From: an uncultured Kordia sp.
GTDB lineage: Bacteria; Bacteroidota; Bacteroidia; Flavobacteriales; Flavobacteriaceae
DNA length: 10,115 nucleotides
Direction of reading: 5' to 3'
Assembly (NCBI GenBank): GCA_913054565.1
Contig: CAJXHW010000043.1
Coordinates: 1 to 10,115 of the forward strand
The position numbers and the translations under genes were made by a program. Shown here piece after piece: positions 1 through 6,743 of the stretch. Within the stretch, counting starts at the first letter, position 1. The number at the start of each line of letters is the position of its first letter. Under the pieces are notes generated by a model. It saw only the letters and a list, made by a program, of their open reading frames with translations. It was not told where the DNA came from and ran no database searches.

Positions 1-991
1 TAGAGATGAAATTCAATATTTGATTGATAATAACTTTGTTCAAAATGGCGCTACAGGTTCACGATTATTGTCGGGGAATCATAAGCTATATACACTTGTT
101 GAACACAAATTAAAAGAAACTCACCTGTCAGAAGCATTGCTTTATAATTCTGGTTATGATGCTAACTTAGGGTTTTTTAGTGCTGTGCCGCAGCGTCATG
201 ATGTCATTCTATATGATGAATTTTCACATGCCTCTATTCGTGATGGTATTAGATTATCATCAGCAAAAGCTTATGCATTTAAGCATAATGACTTATCAGA
301 TTTAAAAGAAAAATTACAGAAGTTTTCTGAAAATACTGATGTGTATGTAGCTACAGAGTCAGTCTTTTCTATGGATGGCGATTCGCCAAATTTAGTTGAA
401 TTGTGTTGCCTATGTAAAAGTTATAATGCTTACATGGTAGTAGATGAGGCACATGCATTAGGTGTTTTTAAGTACGGATTGGTACAGCAGTTACATCTGG
501 AAAATGAGGTGTTTGCACGTATTGTAACTTTTGGTAAAGCCATGGGGTGTCATGGTGCAGCAATCTTAGGGAACCAACATTTGAAAAATTATCTTATAAA
601 TTTTTCAAGAGCATTTATCTATACCACAGGGGGGGCGCCACATAGTTTAGCAACTATACATACGGCATATCTACATTTAGAGAGAGATGATAACGCTGTT
701 AATAATCTGTATAATAACATTCAGTATTTTAAAAAAATCTGCATTGATTTGCAATTGAACTCTTTGTTTGTAAATAGCGAATCAGCAATACAATGTTGTG
801 TGATTCCTGGGAATAAAAACGTCAAAAATTGCGCAGAATTGATACAGTCAAACGGTTTTAATGTGAAACCCATATTGTCGCCAACTGTCCCTGAAGGTAG
901 GGAACGCTTAAGATTTTGTATGCACAGTTATAATACTCATGGTCAAATAGACGAAGTGTTGAATTTGCTTAGTACATTTGTCAATAAATAA
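1..991 (+). CDS. bioF: 8-amino-7-oxononanoate synthase (KAPA synthase), 5' end outside window
   Basis: PLP-dependent alpha-oxoamine synthase, expected to condense pimeloyl-thioester with L-alanine to give KAPA, the first step of biotin ring assembly. The reading frame is open to the left edge (first full codon at base 2), so roughly 55 residues are missing compared with the ~384-residue E. coli enzyme. Visible landmarks, numbered from the TTG codon at 20, are GSRLLSGNH (13-21), FSHAS (68-72, PLP-stacking His), the DEAH motif (143-146, as in the family's DDAH or DEAH), and VTFGK with the PLP lysine K173 (codon 536-538). The C-terminal RLRFCMHSYNT fits the substrate-carboxylate region. A run of seven G at 629-635 lies in a conserved stretch but the frame is intact. 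Gene order with bioD, bioA and bioB supports BioF over the related Kbl or HemA-type enzymes. Confidence 0.95.
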   Translation, partial: RDEIQYLIDNNFVQNGATGSRLLSGNHKLYTLVEHKLKETHLSEALLYNSGYDANLGFFSAVPQRHDVILYDEFSHASIRDGIRLSSAKAYAFKHNDLSDLKEKLQKFSENTDVYVATESVFSMDGDSPNLVELCCLCKSYNAYMVVDEAHALGVFKYGLVQQLHLENEVFARIVTFGKAMGCHGAAILGNQHLKNYLINFSRAFIYTTGGAPHSLATIHTAYLHLERDDNAVNNLYNNIQYFKKICIDLQLNSLFVNSESAIQCCVIPGNKNVKNCAELIQSNGFNVKPILSPTVPEGRERLRFCMHSYNTHGQIDEVLNLLSTFVNK

Positions 992-1020
992 AGACAACCC
1001 TTTCTTGGTAAACAGAGATT

Positions 1021-1404
1021 ATGGAAGATAGCTTAACCACAATAGCAGTGTTTCAGTATTCCTCAGAAGCATTAATTATAAAAGGAAAATTAGAATCAGA
1101 AAACATTCGCGTGTTTCTAGCAGATGAATATACAGTTGATACTGATCCGTTGGTGAGTAATGCTATTGGAGGAGTAAAGCTTCAGGTTAATACAGCCCAA
1201 GTTGAAAAGGCAAAATCTATTATAAAGAGTATTGATGCAAGTTTATTAAAAGAAGAGGTTGTTTGTGTTAAATGTAAATCTACAAATTTCAAAATGAGAT
1301 TGGTGTTTAAAAATTTCATTTTAAAATTAATCCCATTAAATGGGCAGTTTGAGTATAGATGTTTAGACTGTAATACAAATTTTAAAGCCAAAGAGCTATT
1401 ATGA
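1021..1404 (+). CDS. DUF2007-like protein with C-terminal zinc ribbon, inside the bio operon
   Basis: A 127-residue protein with no signal peptide, likely cytosolic. Residues about 6-70 resemble the DUF2007 'putative signal-transducing' fold: an N-terminal strand (IAVFQYSS), a helix (EALIIKGKLESENI), the 'V(F/Y)LADE' strand, and the IGGVKLQV strand followed by a helix (VEKAKSIIKSI). Residues 82-117 carry two CxxC pairs (C82/C85 and C114/C117) spaced like a zinc ribbon. It starts 29 bases after bioF, and its stop overlaps the bioD start in an ATGA at 1401-1404, so it should be co-transcribed and translationally coupled with bioD. The start at 1021 is the first ATG and keeps the whole domain. 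I know of no established role for this family in biotin synthesis; the family call comes from pattern recognition only. Confidence 0.85.
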   Translation: MEDSLTTIAVFQYSSEALIIKGKLESENIRVFLADEYTVDTDPLVSNAIGGVKLQVNTAQVEKAKSIIKSIDASLLKEEVVCVKCKSTNFKMRLVFKNFILKLIPLNGQFEYRCLDCNTNFKAKELL

Positions 1405-2021
1405 AAAAGAAAGTATTTGTTACTGGTATTGGTACTGATGTTGGTAAAACCATCGTTGCGGCAATTATTGCCGAAGCTCTGCAGGCAGATTATTGGAAAC
1501 CGATACAAGCAGGAGATCTGGATACTGGAGATGCACATAGGGTTGAAAGTTTGGTTTCAAATACTCAAACACGAATTCATCCTAATAGTTATAGGTTAAT
1601 TACGCCAATGAGCCCACATGCGGCAGCAGAAATTGATGGGATTAAAATTGATTTAAAAAAAATAAAAGCACCAAAAACTAAGAATAATCTTGTAATAGAA
1701 GGCGCTGGTGGAGTTTTAGTGCCGTTGAATAACACGGATACTATTGCAGATTTAATACAGTCTGATTATAAAGTTGTTGTTGTTTCTCGTCATTACTTGG
1801 GGAGTATTAATCACACTTTAATGACTATTCAGTTGCTTCAAAGTAGAGGTTTTGATGTGTCTGTAATCTTTAACGGTACAACGCATAAATCATCAGAAAG
1901 TATTATTAAGAAAATGACTGGAGCAAAAGTTTTAGGCCGTATAGATAACGAACCGTATTTTGATAAAAATGTGGTAAAGGCTTATGCTGAAGAATTTCAA
2001 GATAAATTACAAGAATTATGA
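1401..2021 (+). CDS. bioD: ATP-dependent dethiobiotin synthetase
   Basis: Closes the ureido ring of dethiobiotin from DAPA, CO2 and ATP in the cytosol, the third step of the pathway. The 206-residue protein is slightly shorter than E. coli BioD (~225). It has the P-loop GIGTDVGKT (9-17, with K16-T17 for phosphate binding), the substrate-lysine motif KPIQAG (K33), and EGAGGVLVP (100-108), the acidic Mg/ATP-binding loop typical of BioD. The NG in 'VIFNGT' (158-159) sits where family members carry the nucleotide-base-binding Asn. Its ATG overlaps the stop of the DUF2007 gene, and its own TGA overlaps the bioA ATG (2018-2021), so three consecutive genes are tightly coupled. No truncation or missing motif is seen. 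Confidence 0.96.
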   Translation: MKKKVFVTGIGTDVGKTIVAAIIAEALQADYWKPIQAGDLDTGDAHRVESLVSNTQTRIHPNSYRLITPMSPHAAAEIDGIKIDLKKIKAPKTKNNLVIEGAGGVLVPLNNTDTIADLIQSDYKVVVVSRHYLGSINHTLMTIQLLQSRGFDVSVIFNGTTHKSSESIIKKMTGAKVLGRIDNEPYFDKNVVKAYAEEFQDKLQEL

Positions 2022-3283
2022 GTTTACAAGAAAGAGATAAAAAACACATTTGGCACCCGCTTACACAACATAAATTACATCCAGATTCATTGCCAATAAC
2101 AAAAGCAAAAGGCGCTGTGTTGTATGATGATAAAGGGCGAGAGTATATAGATGGTATAGCGTCATGGTATACTGCAATGTACGGACATTGTAATGATTAT
2201 ATTTTAGAGAAAGTGTCTGAGCAGATGCGGCAATTAGATCAGATTGTTTTTGCAGGGTTTACACATGAGCCAGCAGTTGCTTTGTCTGAAGCATTGATTA
2301 GCATATTACCTGATAATCAAGAAAAAATATTTTTTTCTGATAATGGTTCTACAGCTAATGAAGTGGCAATTAAAATGGCATTGCAATACCATTTCAATAA
2401 TAATGATAAGCGTAATACTATAGTAGCGTTTGAAAATGGATTTCATGGCGATACGTTTGGTGCAATGTCTGCTTCAGGTTTGTCGGTGTATAACGGTCCG
2501 TTTTCAGATTTTTTTATTGATGTTGTTCGTATTCCAACACCTACTGATGATACTATAGAGTCTATTGTTGAGCTCTTACAACAGTATATTAATACAAATA
2601 ATATAGCGGCATTTATTTATGAACCTTTAGTCCAAGGGGCTAATTGTATGCGCATGCATTCTTCAGAAAATTTAAATAAAATACTAAAAGTGTGTAAAGC
2701 TAATAATGTATTATGTATTGCTGATGAAGTAATGACGGGTTTTGGTAAAACAGGAAAATATTTTGCATCTGAATATATAGAAGAACAACCAGATATAATA
2801 TCATTGTCAAAGGCATTAACGGCAGGGTTTGTGCCCATGGCAATAACAACATGTACGCAAAAAATATACGATGCTTTTTTGGATGATTCAGTTGGAAAAG
2901 CTTTTTTTCACGCACATACATATACGGCAAATCCAATAGCATGTTCAGTTGCGTTAGCTGGGATTGATTTGCTAAAATCTGAAACGATACAGCAGAATAT
3001 AAAAATGATTTCAAATGCGCATAAAGTGTTTGAGTCTAAAATTAAATTACATGCTAAAGTAGGTTCTACAAGGCGGTTAGGGGTTATTTTTGCACTTGAT
3101 TTGGCTGTGGATTTGGACCGATATGGAGATAAACGATATAAAATATTTGAGACATTAATGGCTAATGGAGTTTGTTTACGTCCGTTAGGGAAAACAATAT
3201 ATATTCTTCCTCCATATGTAATTACTGAAAAGCAATTAGAAAATATATATAATGCTATTGGGCAAGTACTAGAAATAATCTAA
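2018..3283 (+). CDS. bioA: adenosylmethionine-8-amino-7-oxononanoate aminotransferase (DAPA synthase)
   Basis: Class III PLP aminotransferase converting KAPA to DAPA, normally with S-adenosylmethionine as amino donor. At 421 residues it is close to E. coli BioA (429). Landmarks in order are HIWHP (10-14), SWY (49-51), DNGSTANEVAIKMALQYH (cofactor phosphate region, 108-125), NGFHGDTFGAMS (140-151), EPLVQGA (202-208), ADEVMTGFGKTGK with D236, SLSKALTAG with PLP lysine K265, and LRPLGKTIYILPPY with R388, equivalent to the carboxylate-binding R391 of E. coli. Two donor-side details differ from E. coli: position 15 is Leu where E. coli has Tyr17, and the loop reads HAHTYTANP instead of HGPTFMGNP. 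The start is fixed by the ATGA overlap with bioD. The general assignment is secure; the amino donor is not certain from sequence. Confidence 0.95.
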   Translation: MSLQERDKKHIWHPLTQHKLHPDSLPITKAKGAVLYDDKGREYIDGIASWYTAMYGHCNDYILEKVSEQMRQLDQIVFAGFTHEPAVALSEALISILPDNQEKIFFSDNGSTANEVAIKMALQYHFNNNDKRNTIVAFENGFHGDTFGAMSASGLSVYNGPFSDFFIDVVRIPTPTDDTIESIVELLQQYINTNNIAAFIYEPLVQGANCMRMHSSENLNKILKVCKANNVLCIADEVMTGFGKTGKYFASEYIEEQPDIISLSKALTAGFVPMAITTCTQKIYDAFLDDSVGKAFFHAHTYTANPIACSVALAGIDLLKSETIQQNIKMISNAHKVFESKIKLHAKVGSTRRLGVIFALDLAVDLDRYGDKRYKIFETLMANGVCLRPLGKTIYILPPYVITEKQLENIYNAIGQVLEII

Positions 3284-3301
3284 ATTTACAGCTTTAAAAA
3301 A

Positions 3302-3308
3302 AGAGGAG
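3302..3308 (+). promoter_or_regulatory. Shine-Dalgarno-like site before the ketoacyl synthase gene
   Basis: AAGAGGAG ends at 3308, eight bases before the ATG at 3317. No comparable purine-rich site precedes bioB (4524) or the secreted-protein genes (6744, 7636), as is usual in Bacteroidota. It supports 3317 as the start and suggests this gene is translated independently of bioA, from which it is separated by 33 bases. Whether flavobacterial ribosomes use it is unknown. Confidence 0.45.
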
Positions 3309-3316
3309 CACTATTA

Positions 3317-4471
3317 ATGAAATCACCAGTTTCAATTACCGCATTAGCATCTATTTCTGCATTAGGAAGTACTTATGAAGATATCTGGTCTCATTACTTA
3401 AACAGTATTCATTTTATTTCAGAAAAAAAATTTACAAAATTTACGGCTTTGGTGGCTCAGCTTTCTGAAAAAGATAAATCTGAAATTAATCTATTACGTA
3501 ATTCTGATTCTAAATATAAGTGTTTAGATGACTCTGTATTATATGGTGTTTATGTGGCTAGAAAAGCTGTAGCAAATGCAAAGTGGACATCTTCAGAAAA
3601 TGTCGGAGTGAATATGGGGTCTTCAAGAGGGGCAACAACATTATTTGAAAAATATCATAAGGCTTTTTTAAATAATGATTTTGCAGAAACACTCAGTTCT
3701 CCAACCACTACTCTTGGAAATATATCCTCATGGGTAGCCCATGATTTACAAACTCAAGGACCAGATATATCACATTCAATTACATGTTCAACAGGGTTGC
3801 ATGCGTTATTAAATGGTGTGGTTTGGTTAGAGTCTGGTATGGCTGATAAGTTTTTAATTGGTGCAAGTGAAGCCGCATTAACTGATTTTACAATAGCTCA
3901 AATGCAAGCTTTAAAAGTATATGCTAGACAAAGTCAACCGTATCCGTGTCAAGCTTTGAATTTGAATAAAAAGCAAAATACAATGGTGGTTGGTGAAGCT
4001 GCATCAGCGATGTGTTTAGAGCGGGGGTATGTGAAAAATGCATTAGCACAAATAGAAGGTGTGGGTTATGCTACAGAGGTGTTAGAGCATAATGTGTCAA
4101 TATCTACAAATGCAGAGTGTTTTCAAAAATCGATGAAAATGGCTTTAGGGGATGTAGCGCTTACTGAAGTTGATGCAATAGTTATGCATGCGCCAGGAAC
4201 TATAAGAGGCGATCTTTCAGAAGTTAATGCTATTCAAGAAGTTTTTGGAGGCCATAAACCTCTACTTACAAGTAATAAATGGAAATTAGGACACACATTT
4301 GCAAGCTCTGGCTTAATGAGTGTAGAATTAGCAATTATGATGTTGAATAAACAAGAGTTTATTCCGGTGCCATATATTGAACAAGAAAATATACAAAAAC
4401 CATTGCGTAAAATAATAGTAAATGCTGTAGGTTTTGGTGGAAATGCCGTTTCAGTATTATTAACAAAATAA
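3317..4471 (+). CDS. beta-ketoacyl synthase family protein of the biotin operon
   Basis: A KAS I/II-type (FabF-like) condensing enzyme of 384 residues, shorter than FabF (~410). The thiolase-fold active site is complete: nucleophile C157 in ITCSTG, H291 in HAPGT (canonical HGTGT), K321 and H326 in NKWKLGH (canonical Kxx(T)GH), and the GFGG gating motif (372-375). The surroundings are divergent: the usual RDGFVLGEGA stretch is reduced to MVVGEAAS (223-230), and NSFGFGG reads NAVGFGG. By family, it should perform a decarboxylative Claisen condensation with malonyl-ACP. Its position between bioA and bioB suggests a dedicated step in making the pimeloyl moiety rather than bulk fatty-acid synthesis; that is inference. 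A polyketide or ladderane-type KAS is the alternative, but no partner ACP, KR or chain-length factor is nearby. Confidence 0.88.
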   Translation: MKSPVSITALASISALGSTYEDIWSHYLNSIHFISEKKFTKFTALVAQLSEKDKSEINLLRNSDSKYKCLDDSVLYGVYVARKAVANAKWTSSENVGVNMGSSRGATTLFEKYHKAFLNNDFAETLSSPTTTLGNISSWVAHDLQTQGPDISHSITCSTGLHALLNGVVWLESGMADKFLIGASEAALTDFTIAQMQALKVYARQSQPYPCQALNLNKKQNTMVVGEAASAMCLERGYVKNALAQIEGVGYATEVLEHNVSISTNAECFQKSMKMALGDVALTEVDAIVMHAPGTIRGDLSEVNAIQEVFGGHKPLLTSNKWKLGHTFASSGLMSVELAIMMLNKQEFIPVPYIEQENIQKPLRKIIVNAVGFGGNAVSVLLTK

Positions 4472-4523
4472 TATGGCTATCAATATTTAATTAGTATTTT
4501 TGAAGAATTAAAAACTCGAATTT

Positions 4524-5618
4524 ATGAGCGAAGTAAGACATAACTGGACGAAGGAAGAAATTCTAGAAATATATAACAGACCAATGATGGATTTGCTGTA
4601 TGATGCAGCAAAAATTCACAGAGAGCAACATGACCCAAATGTTGTGCAAGTGTCAACATTGCTTTCAATAAAAACAGGAGGATGTTCAGAAGATTGTGGG
4701 TATTGTCCGCAAGCGGCACGTTATCATACAGATGTTGAAGGAAATGATTTAATGACTGTAAACCAAGTTAAAGCTCAGGCATTACGTGCTAAAGAAGGCG
4801 GAAGTTCTCGTGTGTGCATGGGAGCGGCTTGGCGAAATGTGAAAGACGGCCCTGAATTTGATCAAGTATTAGATATGGTGCGTACTATAAACAAGCTTGA
4901 TATGGAAGTGTGCTGTACTTTAGGTATGGTTACAGAAAATCAAGCACAACGTTTGGCTGAAGCAGGGTTGTATGCTTATAATCATAATTTAGATTCTTCA
5001 GAAGAGTATTATAAAGAGGTAATATCTACTAGAGGTTATCAAGATAGATTAGATACTATTGATAATGTACGTAAAACAAATGTGACCGTATGTTCAGGAG
5101 GAATTATTGGTATGGGAGAAAATATTGAAGATAGAGCAGGGATGCTAGTGGCTTTGTCAACATTAAACCCACAGCCAGAATCTACGCCTATAAATGCGTT
5201 AGTAGCTGTTGAAGGAACACCATTAGAAGATCAAAAACCAGTTGAAATTTGGGATATGATAAGAATGGTAGCCACTACCAGAATTGTGTTGCCTGAAACT
5301 CAAGTGCGTTTATCTGCCGGAAGAACTCAAATGAGTAGAGAAGGGCAAGCCATGTGTTTCTTTGCTGGAGCAAACTCTATTTTTGCCGGAGATAAATTAT
5401 TAACTACACCTAACCCTGATGTAGATGAGGATATGAAAATGTTCAAATCGTTGGGCTTAAATCCACAGAAACCATTTACTAAAAAGGTACAACCTCAAAC
5501 TGTTGAAGCCAAAGATTCTCAATTTGAAGCTTTAGGAGAAAAGCCAAAATGGACTAGACCTGAGCATAAAATTGACAGAAATGAAGCTGCAAAAGCTAAA
5601 GGGAAATTAGTAAAATAG
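4524..5618 (+). CDS. bioB: biotin synthase (radical SAM)
   Basis: Radical-SAM enzyme inserting sulfur into dethiobiotin to form biotin, the last pathway step. The cluster motif CSEDCGYC gives C54, C58 and C61 for the SAM-binding 4Fe-4S cluster. The ligands of the sacrificial 2Fe-2S cluster are all present: C98 (VCMG), C130 (EVCCTLG), C190 (VCSGG) and R262 (VRLSAGR), matching E. coli C97, C128, C188 and R260. YNHNLD (152-157) and PINALVAVEGTPL are standard substrate-side motifs. At 364 residues it is about 18 longer than E. coli BioB; the extra length is a charged Lys/Glu-rich C-terminal tail (about 320-364) outside the TIM barrel. It starts 52 bases after the ketoacyl synthase gene. No defect is seen. 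Confidence 0.97.
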   Translation: MSEVRHNWTKEEILEIYNRPMMDLLYDAAKIHREQHDPNVVQVSTLLSIKTGGCSEDCGYCPQAARYHTDVEGNDLMTVNQVKAQALRAKEGGSSRVCMGAAWRNVKDGPEFDQVLDMVRTINKLDMEVCCTLGMVTENQAQRLAEAGLYAYNHNLDSSEEYYKEVISTRGYQDRLDTIDNVRKTNVTVCSGGIIGMGENIEDRAGMLVALSTLNPQPESTPINALVAVEGTPLEDQKPVEIWDMIRMVATTRIVLPETQVRLSAGRTQMSREGQAMCFFAGANSIFAGDKLLTTPNPDVDEDMKMFKSLGLNPQKPFTKKVQPQTVEAKDSQFEALGEKPKWTRPEHKIDRNEAAKAKGKLVK

Positions 5619-5625
5619 TATAGTA

Positions 5626-6114
5626 ATGAAAAAACAACTTTTAATAATAGCCTTAGTTTGTGTGTCATTTGTTAACGCACAAGTATTTAGTGGTAAGGGG
5701 GATCAAAAGGTACAAGTTGGAGCAAATTTTCAAGAATACGCTAGAGGGGTTAATGCTAGTTTTGATTATGGTTTGGGAGAAAACATCTCTGTAGGACTAT
5801 CAAGTTCTTATATATTAGGTATTAAAAATGGTGTAAAAGCAGATTTTGAATACAAGTTTGATTTAAAAGCACGTTTTAATGCTAATATAGGTAATGTGTT
5901 AAATATAAGTGATAAACTAGATGTGTATCCAGGTTTACATTTAGGATTAAAGAATTTTGGCGGACATTTAGGAGCACGTTATTTCTTTACAGATGGCTTT
6001 GGGGTATATTCTGAATTAAACACTCCTCTGGCAAAATATGGTTCTGAAGATGATGGTTTTGAAAAGTTGCATAATCAGTTTTCTGTAAATATTGGAGCGG
6101 CATTCAATCTATAA
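5626..6114 (+). CDS. small exported beta-barrel-like outer membrane protein
   Basis: A 162-residue protein with a Sec signal peptide (KK then a hydrophobic core, cleavage predicted after VNA at 18, leaving Gln19). The mature part has alternating strand-like segments rich in Gly and aromatic residues (VQVGANFQEYARGVNASFDYGL, ISVGLSSSYILGI, ADFEYKFDLKARFNANIG, VYPGLHLGLKNFGGHLGARYFF, and the C-terminal FSVNIGAAFNL), as expected for a small 8-strand-type barrel in the outer membrane. It may belong to the flavobacterial DUF6646 group, which I name from memory with low certainty. The gene lies seven bases after bioB and ends before a hairpin, so it is probably the last gene of the biotin transcript. 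The Cys in the signal peptide is not in a lipobox. Its function is unknown. Confidence 0.85.
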   Translation: MKKQLLIIALVCVSFVNAQVFSGKGDQKVQVGANFQEYARGVNASFDYGLGENISVGLSSSYILGIKNGVKADFEYKFDLKARFNANIGNVLNISDKLDVYPGLHLGLKNFGGHLGARYFFTDGFGVYSELNTPLAKYGSEDDGFEKLHNQFSVNIGAAFNL

Positions 6115-6138
6115 CGCAAAATTATAATAAGTGTAATA

Positions 6139-6170
6139 CAAAGGAGTTAATTATGGAATTAACTCCTTTG
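6139..6170. terminator. hairpin terminator, bio operon / recX
   Basis: A perfect 14-bp inverted repeat (CAAAGGAGTTAATT, loop ATGG, AATTAACTCCTTTG) lies 25 bases after the last + strand gene and overlaps the 3' end of recX. It is followed on the + strand by TCTTTT (6171-6176), a modest U-tract; the other side is only weakly T-rich. It therefore probably terminates the biotin operon and may serve recX too. The right arm encodes the recX codons for K-E-L-I, and the recX stop codon lies at 6151-6153, across the junction of left arm and loop. Confidence 0.8.
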
Positions 6171-6621
6171 TCTTTTCATACACTAAATGTGATTCCCAAC
6201 CTCTGTACAGTAGATAATCAGTAAGTTTTTTGCGTTTTTTATATGTGTCATTCTCTTTTATAGTGTTAAGTTTTTTTAATGAAATTTCATCTAATTTAGA
6301 AAGATAATCTTCTTCTGAGAACTCTTGTAAAGCTGTTTTTATGTTGTAAGAGGATATTTCTCGAAATTTTAATTCCCTAGTGATTCGTTGTTTTCCCCAA
6401 TGTTTGATGTTGAATTTCCCTCGTGCGAAGCTTTTTGCAAAACGTTCTTCATTTAAAAAATTGTGTTCAATTAAATGTGAAATGATATCATCTATAGCTA
6501 TTGGGATCATATTCATGCTCTTAAGTTTAGTTGTAGCCTCTTTATGACACCGGTCTTGATACACACAAAAATGTTCAAGTTTTCGTTTGGCCTCAGTAAT
6601 TGTATATGTTTGATGTTTCAA
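6151..6621 (-). CDS. recX: RecX-family regulatory protein
   Basis: A 156-residue cytosolic protein of the RecX family, which binds RecA filaments and modulates recombination and SOS activity. It is helical and charged throughout, as expected for the tandem three-helix repeats. The N-terminal part (YTITEAKRKLEHFCVYQDRC, 6-25) and the core FLNEERFAKSFARGKF (55-70) with GKQRITRELKFREIS (76-90) carry the conserved RecX pattern LN-x-x-RFA-x-x-(F/Y)-x-R. The only in-frame start consistent with this N-terminus is TTG at 6621-6619: the frame closes upstream at TAA (6648-6646), with no ATG or GTG between, and the first internal ATG codon (residue 36) would remove the conserved YQDRC region. It is convergent with the biotin operon and divergent from the next gene. 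Confidence 0.9.
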   Translation of the reverse strand: MKHQTYTITEAKRKLEHFCVYQDRCHKEATTKLKSMNMIPIAIDDIISHLIEHNFLNEERFAKSFARGKFNIKHWGKQRITRELKFREISSYNIKTALQEFSEEDYLSKLDEISLKKLNTIKENDTYKKRKKLTDYLLYRGWESHLVYEKTKELIP

Positions 6622-6743
6622 AAGATGAGTTTTCTAATGTAAAGTTATGGTTAAGAGTGTGATATGTTGATAATTATTTTTTAAAATAAGATTTAAAAAC
6701 TGTATATTCGCTGCGGTTTTACGAATACACACACATCTAAAAT

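Noticed and set aside
20..22. TTG at 20 as the start of bioF
   Set aside because: The frame is open back to the left edge and the upstream codons continue the protein; BioF needs about 50 more N-terminal residues, so this is an internal codon.
629..635. Run of seven G in bioF as a phase-variation tract
   Set aside because: It encodes part of the conserved TTGGAP stretch, the frame is intact, and phase variation of a biotin enzyme is implausible; worth only a sequencing-quality glance.
1182..1538. Minus-strand open frame across the DUF2007/bioD junction
   Set aside because: It is antisense to two well-supported genes, has low-complexity composition and no domain pattern.
4495..4502. TATTTTTG, a full match to the Bacteroidota -7 consensus TAnnTTTG, upstream of bioB
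   Set aside because: No TTTG-like -33 element lies 17-23 bases upstream and the stretch is AT-rich, so an internal bioB promoter is possible but not supported; 5'-end mapping would decide.
5626..5679. Lipoprotein signal in the barrel protein because of a Cys in its signal peptide
   Set aside because: The Cys follows Val in ALVC and lies within the hydrophobic core, not in a lipobox; the VNA|Q signal peptidase I site is better.
6641..6648. TAACTTTA (minus strand) as a recX promoter box
   Set aside because: Lacks the final G of the consensus and has no -33 partner.
6703..6710. TATATTCG as a -7 promoter box for the secreted-protein pair
   Set aside because: One mismatch to TAnnTTTG and no properly spaced -33 box; the 122-bp spacer to recX must hold promoters but I cannot place them.
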